Positions 34,568 to 42,036 of a stretch of 42,036 nt of DNA are shown here, one piece after another. Source of the stretch: FW021-bin31 sp964478125. GTDB taxonomy: Bacteria > Bacteroidota > Bacteroidia > Chitinophagales > Chitinophagaceae. Position numbers and translations under genes: made by a program. Positions within the stretch are counted from its first letter, which is position 1, and every line of letters starts with the position of its first letter. The notes beneath the pieces were generated by a model. It was not told where the DNA came from. It ran no database searches and saw nothing but the letters and a program-made list of their open reading frames with translations. The stretch lies in NCBI GenBank assembly GCA_964478125.1, contig CAYZGR010000024.1, positions 1 to 42,036 on the forward strand, given 5' to 3'.

Positions 34568-34789
34568 ATGAAAACACTGCGTAATTTCATGGAATGGCAG
34601 GCCTTTGGCGTTTGCTCCACCATAGGTGAAAAACTGGGGATTGCTACGTCGCGTATTCGGATGTGGTTTATTTATATCTCCTTTCTTACCATGGGCTCTC
34701 CGCTGATTATCTATATGGTGATGGCCTTTTGGATCAATATCAAAAAATATATCCTTTATACCAGAAGAAACCCACTTTGGTATTGGTAG
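34568..34789 (+). CDS. Small PspC-domain membrane protein
   Basis: A 73-residue protein. FGVCSTIGEKLGIATSRIRMWFIYISF fits the start of a PspC domain, whose first helix (about 30-53) spans the inner membrane, with a short basic tail. In other bacteria PspC senses envelope stress, but this compact form has no partners nearby, so its role is inferred only from domain similarity. The codon frame extends 58 codons further upstream, but promoter position and homology favour this start. A terminator follows. Confidence 0.8.
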   Translation: MKTLRNFMEWQAFGVCSTIGEKLGIATSRIRMWFIYISFLTMGSPLIIYMVMAFWINIKKYILYTRRNPLWYW

Positions 34790-34801
34790 AACTAAAATAA
34801 A

Positions 34802-34823
34802 AAACCCCGCGGACGCGGGGTTT
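34802..34823. terminator. Shared terminator between PspC gene and fusA
   Basis: AAACCCCGC (34802-34810) and GCGGGGTTT (34815-34823) form a perfect nine-pair stem with a GGAC loop. On the minus strand it is followed by a long T-rich stretch, so it mainly ends fusA, which is convergent. On the plus strand the trailing run is AAAATT-like and weaker. Confidence 0.9.
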
Positions 34824-34847
34824 AAAATTACACACTTTATCTATCCA

Positions 34848-36992
34848 TTATGCATTCACACTGCCTTTTACCGAGGCGATAACTTCTTCCGTAATTCCTT
34901 TGGGGGCCGGTGCATAATGAGAGAATTCCATGGTGGAAGTGGCACGTCCGGAGCTTAGTGAACGTAGCTGCGTGACGTATCCGAACATTTCACTTAAAGG
35001 AACTTTTGCCTTAATAACCTGCAGGTTGTTTCTGGAATCCATTCCTTCCATGAGGCCCCGGCGACGGTTTAAATCCCCGGTTACATCTCCCATATATTGC
35101 TCGGGCGTAACCACTTCCACCTTCATGATGGGTTCAAGTAAAATGGGACTGGCTTTCTTGGCGGCTGCCCGGAAGGCTTGCTTGGCTACCATTTCAAAAG
35201 AGTTGGCATCCGAATCTACCGGGTGAAAACTACCGTCAAATAGACGGATACGCATGTTTTCTATGGGGAATCCGGCTAAAGCGCCGGTGCGCATGGCCTG
35301 CTCAAACCCTTTTTGTACAGCCGGAATATATTCCTTGGGAATAGCCCCACCGAAAATAGCATTAATAAATTGCAGGCTTTTGCCCTCGTTTTCTTTGATC
35401 CATTCTTCCTCGGCAGGCCCGATCTCGAATTTAATATCGGCAAATTTACCACGGCCACCAGTCTGTTTTTTCAATATTTCACGGTGTTCAATGGTAGACT
35501 GTAAGGCTTCTTTATAAGTTACTTGCGGGGCCCCCTGATTGATATCCACCTTAAATTCCCTACGCAGACGATCAATGATGATATCCAGGTGAAGTTCCCC
35601 CATGCCGCTTAAAACGGTTTGCCCGGTTTCTTCATTTGAAGTTACGGTAAGGGTGGGGTCTTCCTCAATGAGCTTGGCTATGGCCACCCCCATCTTGTCC
35701 ATGTCATTTTTGGTCTTGGGCTCTACGGCTATGGAAATCACCGGATCGGGAATAAACATGGATTCCAGCACGATGGGATGATCCTGATCACAAAGCGTAT
35801 CTCCCGTCTTAATGTCTTTGAAACCTACTGCAGCTCCAATATCGCCCGCTTCAATAAAGTCCAGTGGATTTTGTTTGTTGGCATGCATTTGCAGGATACG
35901 GCTGATCCGCTCTTTCTTTTCCGTACGGGCATTAAGGACATAAGAACCGGCATCCAGATGACCGGAGTAACAGCGGAAGAAAGCCAGACGGCCTACGAAG
36001 GGATCGGTCATGATTTTAAAGGCTAATGCTGAAAAAGGAGCCTTGGCTTCGGGTTTCCGGTGCTCTTCTTTTCCATCATCCGGGTTTACCCCGTCAATCG
36101 CTTCAATGTCCACCGGGCTTGGTAAATATCTTACGACACAATCAAGCAGGGCTTGAACGCCTTTGTTCTTAAAGGCAGAGCCACAAAGCATGGGGATAAT
36201 GGACAGGTCTATGGTCGCACTCCGGATAGCTGCATGCATTTCTTCTTCCGTGATGGAGTCCGGATCATCAAAGAATTTTTCCATCAAGGCCTCGTCATAT
36301 TCGGCCACAGCCTCAACCAGTTTCCCACGCCATTCCGCTACCTCTTCCTTCATATCTTCGGGAACTTCGACCTCTTCGTATTTCATACCTTGAGAAGTAT
36401 CGTCCCAAACAATGCCTTTGTTAGTGATCAGGTTCACTACCCCTTTGAAGTTGTCTTCTGATCCGATGGGCAATTGCAGCGGTACAGCTTTAGCGCCCAG
36501 CATATCGTGTATTTGTTTAACCACCATCAGAAAGTCGGCGCCTGCCCGATCCATTTTATTGACGAATCCGATGCGGGGTACATGGTACCTGTTTGCTTGA
36601 CGCCAAACTGTTTCAGATTGAGGTTCTACCCCGTCAACTGCGGAGAACAAAGCTACCAGACCGTCTAGAACACGCATGGAACGCTCTACCTCAATGGTAA
36701 AGTCTACGTGTCCGGGCGTATCTATGATATTAAATTTATATTGCTTGGTATCATTTATGGGCTCTCCCTGATGGGTAGGGAATTTCCAGAAACAGGTAGT
36801 AGCGGCGGAAGTAATGGTGATCCCCCTTTCTTTTTCCTGGTCCATCCAATCCATAGCGGCAGAACCATCATGGGTTTCACCAATTTTATGAGAGATCCCG
36901 GTATAATATAGAATGCGTTCTGTTGTTGTGGTTTTGCCTGCGTCAATATGTGCGGCGATTCCAAAGTTCCGTTGAAAATGTAGGTCCGGCAT
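34848..36992 (-). CDS. fusA: Translation elongation factor G
   Basis: EF-G translocates tRNA and mRNA using GTP. 714 residues. P-loop AHIDAGKTTT near residue 14, switch region RGITITSAATT, DTPGHVDF, NKMDRAG, and the usual domain IV-V ending with QLRSLSSGRATSTMEFSHYAPAP. I chose the ATG at 36992, matching the family start (MPDLHFQRNFGIAAH); a TTG two codons upstream is not used. Sequence is very close to the canonical Bacteroidota EF-G rather than the EF-G2 paralogue, but here it stands alone, without rpsL, rpsG or other ribosomal genes next to it. Confidence 0.98.
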   Translation of the reverse strand: MPDLHFQRNFGIAAHIDAGKTTTTERILYYTGISHKIGETHDGSAAMDWMDQEKERGITITSAATTCFWKFPTHQGEPINDTKQYKFNIIDTPGHVDFTIEVERSMRVLDGLVALFSAVDGVEPQSETVWRQANRYHVPRIGFVNKMDRAGADFLMVVKQIHDMLGAKAVPLQLPIGSEDNFKGVVNLITNKGIVWDDTSQGMKYEEVEVPEDMKEEVAEWRGKLVEAVAEYDEALMEKFFDDPDSITEEEMHAAIRSATIDLSIIPMLCGSAFKNKGVQALLDCVVRYLPSPVDIEAIDGVNPDDGKEEHRKPEAKAPFSALAFKIMTDPFVGRLAFFRCYSGHLDAGSYVLNARTEKKERISRILQMHANKQNPLDFIEAGDIGAAVGFKDIKTGDTLCDQDHPIVLESMFIPDPVISIAVEPKTKNDMDKMGVAIAKLIEEDPTLTVTSNEETGQTVLSGMGELHLDIIIDRLRREFKVDINQGAPQVTYKEALQSTIEHREILKKQTGGRGKFADIKFEIGPAEEEWIKENEGKSLQFINAIFGGAIPKEYIPAVQKGFEQAMRTGALAGFPIENMRIRLFDGSFHPVDSDANSFEMVAKQAFRAAAKKASPILLEPIMKVEVVTPEQYMGDVTGDLNRRRGLMEGMDSRNNLQVIKAKVPLSEMFGYVTQLRSLSSGRATSTMEFSHYAPAPKGITEEVIASVKGSVNA

Positions 36993-37027
36993 GATCAATT
37001 ATTCAATTAAATTTTAATTTCGGGCTG

Positions 37028-37035
37028 CAAAGGTA
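37028..37035 (-). promoter_or_regulatory. Promoter -7 box for fusA
   Basis: TACCTTTG on the minus strand is an exact TAnnTTTG box, followed by C. It lies 35 bases ahead of the ATG at 36992 and gives a leader of about 25-30 bases. It is the same box as before rplK. Confidence 0.75.
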
Positions 37036-37091
37036 GTATTTTTTCGTAGGGAAATTAAATGTGAACGGAATTAATTCTACTTTTTACTCAT

Positions 37092-38660
37092 TTATGGGGC
37101 AGCGAGATTTTTTCCCTGTGCCCGCATATAATCCATATAATGCATGTCTTTTATTTTACTTTCCACCCATCCGGGGAAATTAAAATATAGGGAGTATAAT
37201 GGTATTTCATTCCTATTTGTCTTTTGGAGCTGATTTAGAAACCGGCTGCAGGCTTTTTTGGCATCTTCTTTATTACGACTGGCAGCAAGATGCTTTAAGA
37301 ACAGAAGCATAGCCCGCTCAAAAGAACGCAGTCTTTTTCTGGCATATAGAAAATGATAAGTGGTTTCAATGGTGCTGTCCATGCGATACCATTCTTTCTT
37401 CTCATATAGAATCAATAGGTGAAAAATCAAACTAAAAAATAAAATATCTTCCCGGTTTATAGTCCGGTTTTGTTCTTTAACATTCAGCAGCAGCATTTCA
37501 GCATCATCCCATTGTTCCAGTACAAAATAAGAGATATAAACGGAAGTATGTACCGATAAGGCATCTGGCGGAGGTAATAATTCTTTTGCATAAGAAAGAT
37601 TAACCGATGATTGCTGATCTATTATCTGCTTTACCCGATCATAACAAAACGTTTTATGGTAAATCTTTAATTCCGTATTAAAATGGACGACGCTAAATAT
37701 TTTGCTGTAAAAGCCGGCAGCGAGATGGTCTCTCGCAAGCCGGGCATATGTACTAATGTGTTCTTTGGCCAAAGTGTTTTGTCTACAATAGAAATCAGTG
37801 TAACTGGTAATGTTCACCGAATGGATAAAAAGTGCCGCATATTCATTTATCAGTTGAGGAGAAGCTTTCCAGTGTTCAATTATTTGAAGGCAAATTTTTG
37901 TACAGGACTCTTTTTCATGCAGCATATAGCAGCACAATGCCTTTGTGTTCAGAAAATATAATTTAATAAGCGCTTCTTCTTCCATTGATTGCATAAAAAA
38001 AGGTTCACGGCTCATTTGCGTTACTTTATTTTCCATTTCACGCACCTCTTTTATCTCTTTGGCTTCGATGGGTAACCAACTTCGATAACCCAGTATTTTC
38101 ATCTGTTCGTAAAAGATCCGTATCTGCTGAAGTGCCTGTTCATGACGAATGGCTAATTGTATCCGGTTAAGTAAAGAATAGCTTCCCGCTTTGTATCTTT
38201 TATAATCCATGTATTGCATTGCATTGTTTTGCAAGTGAAGCAACTCTGATAAATATTGATATTTTGCATAATGTTTGGCCAGAATAATGCCTCTGGAACA
38301 CCATTCTCTTGCCGATTCAAAGAGGCTTCTATTCATCAGATGGATGGCCTGTTCTCTTACAAAATGAAGCCGCGAATTGATATTTTCTTTTCTTTTTATG
38401 GAAACTTTCATATCCAGAATATCATTAAAGAGCTTTGTTTTGATTCCAGAAAGTTGTGTTTTACTTCTGATATGCAGCAGTTCACAGAGTGTATCGGTGG
38501 TGTAAGAATCGGCGCCGATCATAAGCTCGAACAACCTGAGTGCCAGGGTATTTTTTCGATTGGCCTGAAACCTGGCGGCTCTCCTAAAATAAGACTGTTC
38601 TTTTGCAGGTAATCCCTTAACCAATTCCTGCAAGGGGCTAAAAGAAGCTTTTTGGCTCAT
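37092..38660 (-). CDS. Hypothetical large helical (TPR-like) protein
   Basis: I do not recognise a named family. The 522-residue product is almost entirely alpha-helical, rich in Leu, Tyr, Cys and Glu, with repeated helix pairs spaced about 35-40 residues apart, like tetratricopeptide or other alpha-solenoid scaffolds. The N-terminus contains PLQELVKGLPAKEQSYFRRAARFQ, which is seen in Bacteroidota proteins annotated only as hypothetical. No signal peptide is visible. The frame opens at ATG 38741, but ATG 38660 (codon 28) gives the better N-terminus. Possible partner: the Tc toxin-like gene beyond, which is not proven. Confidence 0.6.
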   Translation of the reverse strand: MSQKASFSPLQELVKGLPAKEQSYFRRAARFQANRKNTLALRLFELMIGADSYTTDTLCELLHIRSKTQLSGIKTKLFNDILDMKVSIKRKENINSRLHFVREQAIHLMNRSLFESAREWCSRGIILAKHYAKYQYLSELLHLQNNAMQYMDYKRYKAGSYSLLNRIQLAIRHEQALQQIRIFYEQMKILGYRSWLPIEAKEIKEVREMENKVTQMSREPFFMQSMEEEALIKLYFLNTKALCCYMLHEKESCTKICLQIIEHWKASPQLINEYAALFIHSVNITSYTDFYCRQNTLAKEHISTYARLARDHLAAGFYSKIFSVVHFNTELKIYHKTFCYDRVKQIIDQQSSVNLSYAKELLPPPDALSVHTSVYISYFVLEQWDDAEMLLLNVKEQNRTINREDILFFSLIFHLLILYEKKEWYRMDSTIETTYHFLYARKRLRSFERAMLLFLKHLAASRNKEDAKKACSRFLNQLQKTNRNEIPLYSLYFNFPGWVESKIKDMHYMDYMRAQGKNLAAP

Positions 38661-39141
38661 TTTCAAACTGTTTTTGGCACGCGGGTACAAGAATGCATGT
38701 CTTATTGGAATAAATATACTACATTTTCTTAATACCATCATAATAGATTATAAAAATTTTGAGATCTTCAAAAAACTGAATTTTATAGGATTTTTTAATT
38801 AATAATACAGCTGATAGTCAGATATTTAGTAGCGCGTTGGAAATTTTATTTGGCATTCAGGGGAGTGAATTAAGCCTCTATTTTTAATTGGTTCGACTTA
38901 CCGTAGGAATTATTTTTATGGTTAAAATGGTCCAATAGCACATTTTAGTGATCCAGAATAGCTTTCATCGAGATGAAAGACACGGTATTGGTTCCTTATC
39001 GTCTATTGGCTGACCCATACGAGGGTAATGAACCGACAGAAGAGTTTTGTTACAAAAGTGCTAATAAGATATCGTTTGTTCGGGCTTATGTAATCAGGAG
39101 CAGATGGCATGAAGTGGTACTCATTCATAAAAGCTACTATT
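38661..39141. other. AT-rich region before the Tc-like gene
   Basis: About 480 bases between two divergent units. No clear gene. It holds a TTGG / TATTTTTA pair (38888-38891 and 38911-38918, 19 bases apart) that resembles a -33/-7 promoter with one mismatch, and the CTTTCATC/GATGAAAG dyad at 38962-38979. A 61-codon frame starting in the dyad (38973-39158) shows no family features and is not called. Confidence 0.5.
38962..38979. promoter_or_regulatory. Perfect dyad, possible operator
   Basis: CTTTCATC (38962-38969) and GATGAAAG (38972-38979) are perfect 8-base arms two bases apart, in a typical size and spacing for a dimeric helix-turn-helix protein. It lies about 45 bases downstream of the candidate promoter, where a repressor could block transcription toward the small gene and the Tc-like gene. 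Confidence 0.5.
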
Positions 39142-39351
39142 ATGAAAGTGGATATTAAAACAAAAGCCGGGATCCCGGATAATTTCCTGGTCCTGCTGCT
39201 TGCCCAGATGAAGGTTATCCGGAAAATTATTGAGGCAAGACAATCAAGCACTTATTTTACCATGAGTATAGAGTCGCTGAAGAAAGAAAATGTCTTGTTA
39301 AGATCCCAGCTCGCATTGGCAGAAAAAGTGTTGAAGACCTTGAGTATTTGA
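39142..39351 (+). CDS. Possible small coiled-coil protein
   Basis: A 69-residue frame. The C-terminal part (about 40-68) is a heptad-like Leu/Glu/Lys pattern (IESLKKENVLLRSQLALAEK) typical of a short coiled coil, and the middle is amphipathic. No known family. It points toward the Tc-like gene 82 bases downstream. The amino-acid composition looks protein-like, but the gene is short and the other frame overlaps it, so the call is tentative. Confidence 0.4.
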   Translation: MKVDIKTKAGIPDNFLVLLLAQMKVIRKIIEARQSSTYFTMSIESLKKENVLLRSQLALAEKVLKTLSI

Positions 39352-39433
39352 GTGAATACCCTTAATCCGTTATCAAATTAACTTTTCATGCTTAGCTCCC
39401 GACCTCCAAAAGATTTTTCTTTATCTCAAATAA

Positions 39434-42036
39434 ATGGAAGAAGAATTGCAATATAACACCCTCTCACAACGTTCTCAAACGGACGATATAAAACCTCAAT
39501 CCCATTCTGTTGAGGTTCCTTCCATAACCTTACCTAAAGGAGGCGGTGCCATAAAAGGAATCGATGAAAAGTTCCAGGTAAATGCCATTACAGGCACCTC
39601 TGCTTTTTCGATCCCTATTCCTTTTAGCCCCTCCCGAAATGGGTTTATGCCCAACGTAGGATTAAATTATAATTCCGGCGCTGGCAATAGTCCGTTTGGA
39701 CTGGGTTGGCAATTGACCATGCCTTCGATTAGCAGAAACACCCAAAAGCGACTGCCCCAATACAAAGATGAAGAGGAATCAGATACTTTTATATTATCAG
39801 GCAGCGAAGATCTAGTTCCACTTCTGGAAAAGCAGTCCGACTCAAGCTGGAAAAGATTTGAAAAATCAATAACAGAAGCTGGAATTACTTATACGGTTAA
39901 ACGATACCGGCCACGCATTGAAGGTTTGTTCGCCAGAATAGAGCAATGGCAAAACTTAGCTTCCGGGGAAACGCACTGGAGGACCATTACCAAAAATAAC
40001 GTTCATTCTTATTATGGACTTACGCCCGAAAGCCGTCTGAGTGATCCCAAAGATCAAACTCATGTTTTTGAGTGGTTCCTCTGTAAAACACATGATGATA
40101 AAGGGAATATCCTATTGAATTATTTTAAAAGAGAAGACTTTGCCAATATTGATAAGAGGTTGAACGAGAAAAATAGAATTGGGAATTGCACGCAAATCTA
40201 TCTGAAAAAAATCGTTTATGGAAACAAGCGGCCTTACTACCTGGGGGATGAAATTCCTACGGAGAACGATTTTATGTTTAAGGTTATTTTTGACTATGGT
40301 GAACATGCCCAAAAGATGCCGGTGCCAAAGGACGTGGATATCGAAAAGAATGTCTGGACTTGTCGGAAAGATGCCTTCTCTACCTATCGCCCTGGATTTG
40401 AAATTAGAACCTATCGAAGATGTGTTCGCGTTTTGATTTTCCATTGCTTTGATACTACTGAATTACCTCATGCTCCATATCTCACCAAATCTTTACAGTT
40501 ATTTTATGACGATGACCTGGAATTAATTTCTACTCATAAAACTGTTGGTAGATTTTCTTATCTGACAAAGGCCAGGCAAAATGGTCATTTATGGGACAAA
40601 CAGGCCAATTCTTATAAAACCAAATATTTACCTGAAATAGAATTAAGGTATCAGCAACATGAATGGAATACGGAAGTAAAGAATGTAAGTCTTGAGGATA
40701 GGATACATGCTCCTGTAGGAATTGATGATAAAACTTATTTATGGGTGGACTTATTCAGTGAAGGCCTCTCGGGAATATTAACTGAACAGGCTGAAGGATG
40801 GTTTTATAAATCCAACCTGGGGGATGGCCATTTTTCCAATGCCCTGCCGGTTGCTTCTAAACCTTCTTTCAATGGGATAGGTTCCGGAAAACTTTCTATA
40901 CAGGAGTTGCAGGGGGATGGTGTAAAATACTTGGTGCAGTATGGAAGCGAACCTAAAGGGTTTTTCAAGTTGACGGATGAGGAAAAATGGGAACCCATGA
41001 GAAATTTTGAAGCCTTTCCTAATATCCATCCTCTGGATCCTAATCTGCGCTCCATTGATCTGAATGGGGATGGACTGGCAGATTTATTGCTTACGGAAGA
41101 TGACAAACTCCGGTGGTATCCCGGCGCTGGAGAAAAAGGCTTCCATGTTTCTCAAACGGTTTTTAAAGAAATAGATGAAGAAAAAGGGCCCGCGATCGTT
41201 TTTTCTGGCAAAGGGCAATCCATTTTTCTGGCTGATATGAACGGAGATGGATTAACCGATATCCTTAGGATCCGAAATGGGGAAATTTGTTATTGGCCTA
41301 ACTTGGGTTATGGACAATTTGGCACAAAGGTGAACATGGACCATGCGCCCTGGTTTGATCTTCCCGATTCCTTTAATCCTGCTTTTTTAAGACTTGCAGA
41401 TATAGATGGTTCTGGGACCATTGATGTGGTCTATCTTGGGAAAAATGATTTCAGAGTCTGGATGAACCTCAATGGTAACGAGTGGTCATCAGAACCTCGG
41501 GTTATGGCTGCCTTTCCAGAGATTGATAATCTGTCAGATATTGCTGTTCTTGATTTTCTGGGTAACGGAACGGCCTGCCTTGTTTATTCATCTCCGGTAT
41601 CCAATCAGCCTTTGAAGTATGTGGATTTAATGGGGAGCAAAAAGCCGGGATTGTTTTGCGGCTATGTAAACAACTGTGGCAAAGAAGTCACCCTTGAATA
41701 TAAACCCTCTACCTATTTCTATCTGAAAGACAAATGGGAAGGCAATAAATGGATCACCAAATTACCTTTCCCGGTTCACTGCATTTCAAAAGTAAGGTCG
41801 GAAGATAAAATCCGGCAAACCGTTTTCAGCAGCTCCTATTCTTATCGGCATGGATATTTCGATCATGCAGAAAGGGAATACCGCGGGTTTGCCCGTGTGG
41901 AACAATGGGATACGGAAGATTTTGATCAGTTTAAATTAAATGATGCAAAAAATGTGGTGGAAGCCGATTTGCATCAGCCTCCCGTGCGTACAGTTACCTG
42001 GTTTCATACGGGTGCTTTTTTGAGAAATAAAAAAAT
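39434..42036 (+). CDS. SpvB/TcB-type Tc toxin component, 5' part (runs off window)
   Basis: First 867 codons of an open frame with no stop to the window edge. The N-terminal SpvB domain starts near 35 (LPKGGGAIKGIDEKF, then FGLGWQLTMPSISRNTQKRLPQY). FG-GAP/VCBS-type calcium-binding repeats follow: SIDLNGDGLADLL near 539, ADMNGDGLTDIL near 598 and LADIDGSGTIDVVYL near 652. The TcB middle part carries LMGSKKPGL (near 733) and GYFDHAEREYRGFARVEQWDTE near 806. Tc toxins of insect pathogens use TcB with TcC as a sealed cocoon that carries the toxic enzyme, injected through TcA. RHS repeats and a variable toxin tip would be expected beyond the edge. The role in this organism (insect, protist or bacterial target) is unknown. 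No signal peptide is seen. Confidence 0.88.
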   Translation, partial: MEEELQYNTLSQRSQTDDIKPQSHSVEVPSITLPKGGGAIKGIDEKFQVNAITGTSAFSIPIPFSPSRNGFMPNVGLNYNSGAGNSPFGLGWQLTMPSISRNTQKRLPQYKDEEESDTFILSGSEDLVPLLEKQSDSSWKRFEKSITEAGITYTVKRYRPRIEGLFARIEQWQNLASGETHWRTITKNNVHSYYGLTPESRLSDPKDQTHVFEWFLCKTHDDKGNILLNYFKREDFANIDKRLNEKNRIGNCTQIYLKKIVYGNKRPYYLGDEIPTENDFMFKVIFDYGEHAQKMPVPKDVDIEKNVWTCRKDAFSTYRPGFEIRTYRRCVRVLIFHCFDTTELPHAPYLTKSLQLFYDDDLELISTHKTVGRFSYLTKARQNGHLWDKQANSYKTKYLPEIELRYQQHEWNTEVKNVSLEDRIHAPVGIDDKTYLWVDLFSEGLSGILTEQAEGWFYKSNLGDGHFSNALPVASKPSFNGIGSGKLSIQELQGDGVKYLVQYGSEPKGFFKLTDEEKWEPMRNFEAFPNIHPLDPNLRSIDLNGDGLADLLLTEDDKLRWYPGAGEKGFHVSQTVFKEIDEEKGPAIVFSGKGQSIFLADMNGDGLTDILRIRNGEICYWPNLGYGQFGTKVNMDHAPWFDLPDSFNPAFLRLADIDGSGTIDVVYLGKNDFRVWMNLNGNEWSSEPRVMAAFPEIDNLSDIAVLDFLGNGTACLVYSSPVSNQPLKYVDLMGSKKPGLFCGYVNNCGKEVTLEYKPSTYFYLKDKWEGNKWITKLPFPVHCISKVRSEDKIRQTVFSSSYSYRHGYFDHAEREYRGFARVEQWDTEDFDQFKLNDAKNVVEADLHQPPVRTVTWFHTGAFLRNKK

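Noticed and set aside
38973..39158. 61-codon frame starting within the dyad
   Set aside because: No family features, overlaps a better candidate frame, and begins inside a regulatory-looking palindrome.

Overview
The window looks like a chromosomal segment of a member of the Bacteroidota, most likely order Chitinophagales (Chitinophagaceae-like). The reasons are the gene order tRNA-tuf-tRNA-Trp-secE-nusG-rplKAJL-rpoBC, repeated TAnnTTTG promoter boxes, a TamL lipoprotein instead of TamA, a ParAB-DUF5683-DapB cluster, an HMA-AraC fusion regulator, and a lipoprotein with a KDD-type surface-export signal. The exact genus is not determined. No rRNA, CRISPR array, transposase or prophage was seen.

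1-13.4 kb is the conserved gene-expression block. It holds part of tRNA-Tyr, tRNA-Gly, tRNA-Thr, tuf, tRNA-Trp, secE, nusG, four ribosomal protein genes, rpoB and rpoC, closed by a strong terminator. A TACCTTTG promoter precedes rplK, and clear inverted repeats lie in the rplK leader, between rplK and rplA, between rplJ and rplL (two) and between rplL and rpoB. They are candidates for autoregulation, processing or attenuation.

13.4-28.6 kb is mixed housekeeping and envelope biology: an Skp/OmpH-like chaperone, an HMA-AraC regulator (minus strand), a putative porin and a purine nucleoside phosphorylase (overlapping, minus strand), sucC, a SpoU/TrmH-family methyltransferase (minus) and tamL. 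Then comes a minus-strand operon parA-parB-DUF5683-dapB-truB, a UPF0173 metallo-hydrolase (minus), and a plus-strand pair of flavin reductase and membrane metallophosphoesterase.

28.6-31.8 kb is an accessory segment: about 600 bases without a gene, a DUF4397 surface lipoprotein, a small beta-barrel protein with a strong terminator, and an orphan LytTR response regulator preceded by repeated AATACCCGAT elements. A related ATACCC-type dyad lies ahead of the lipoprotein gene, suggesting a small local regulon.

31.8-38.7 kb holds lon, a very small PspC-domain protein, fusA standing alone (minus strand, without rpsL-rpsG) and a large helical protein of unknown function. From 38.7 kb to the end is an AT-rich region with a perfect 8-base dyad, a possible 69-residue coiled-coil protein, and the first 867 codons of an SpvB/TcB-type protein (B component of insecticidal Tc toxin complexes) that runs off the window. 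This edge is the most promising place for an accessory toxin system, but its partner genes lie outside the window.
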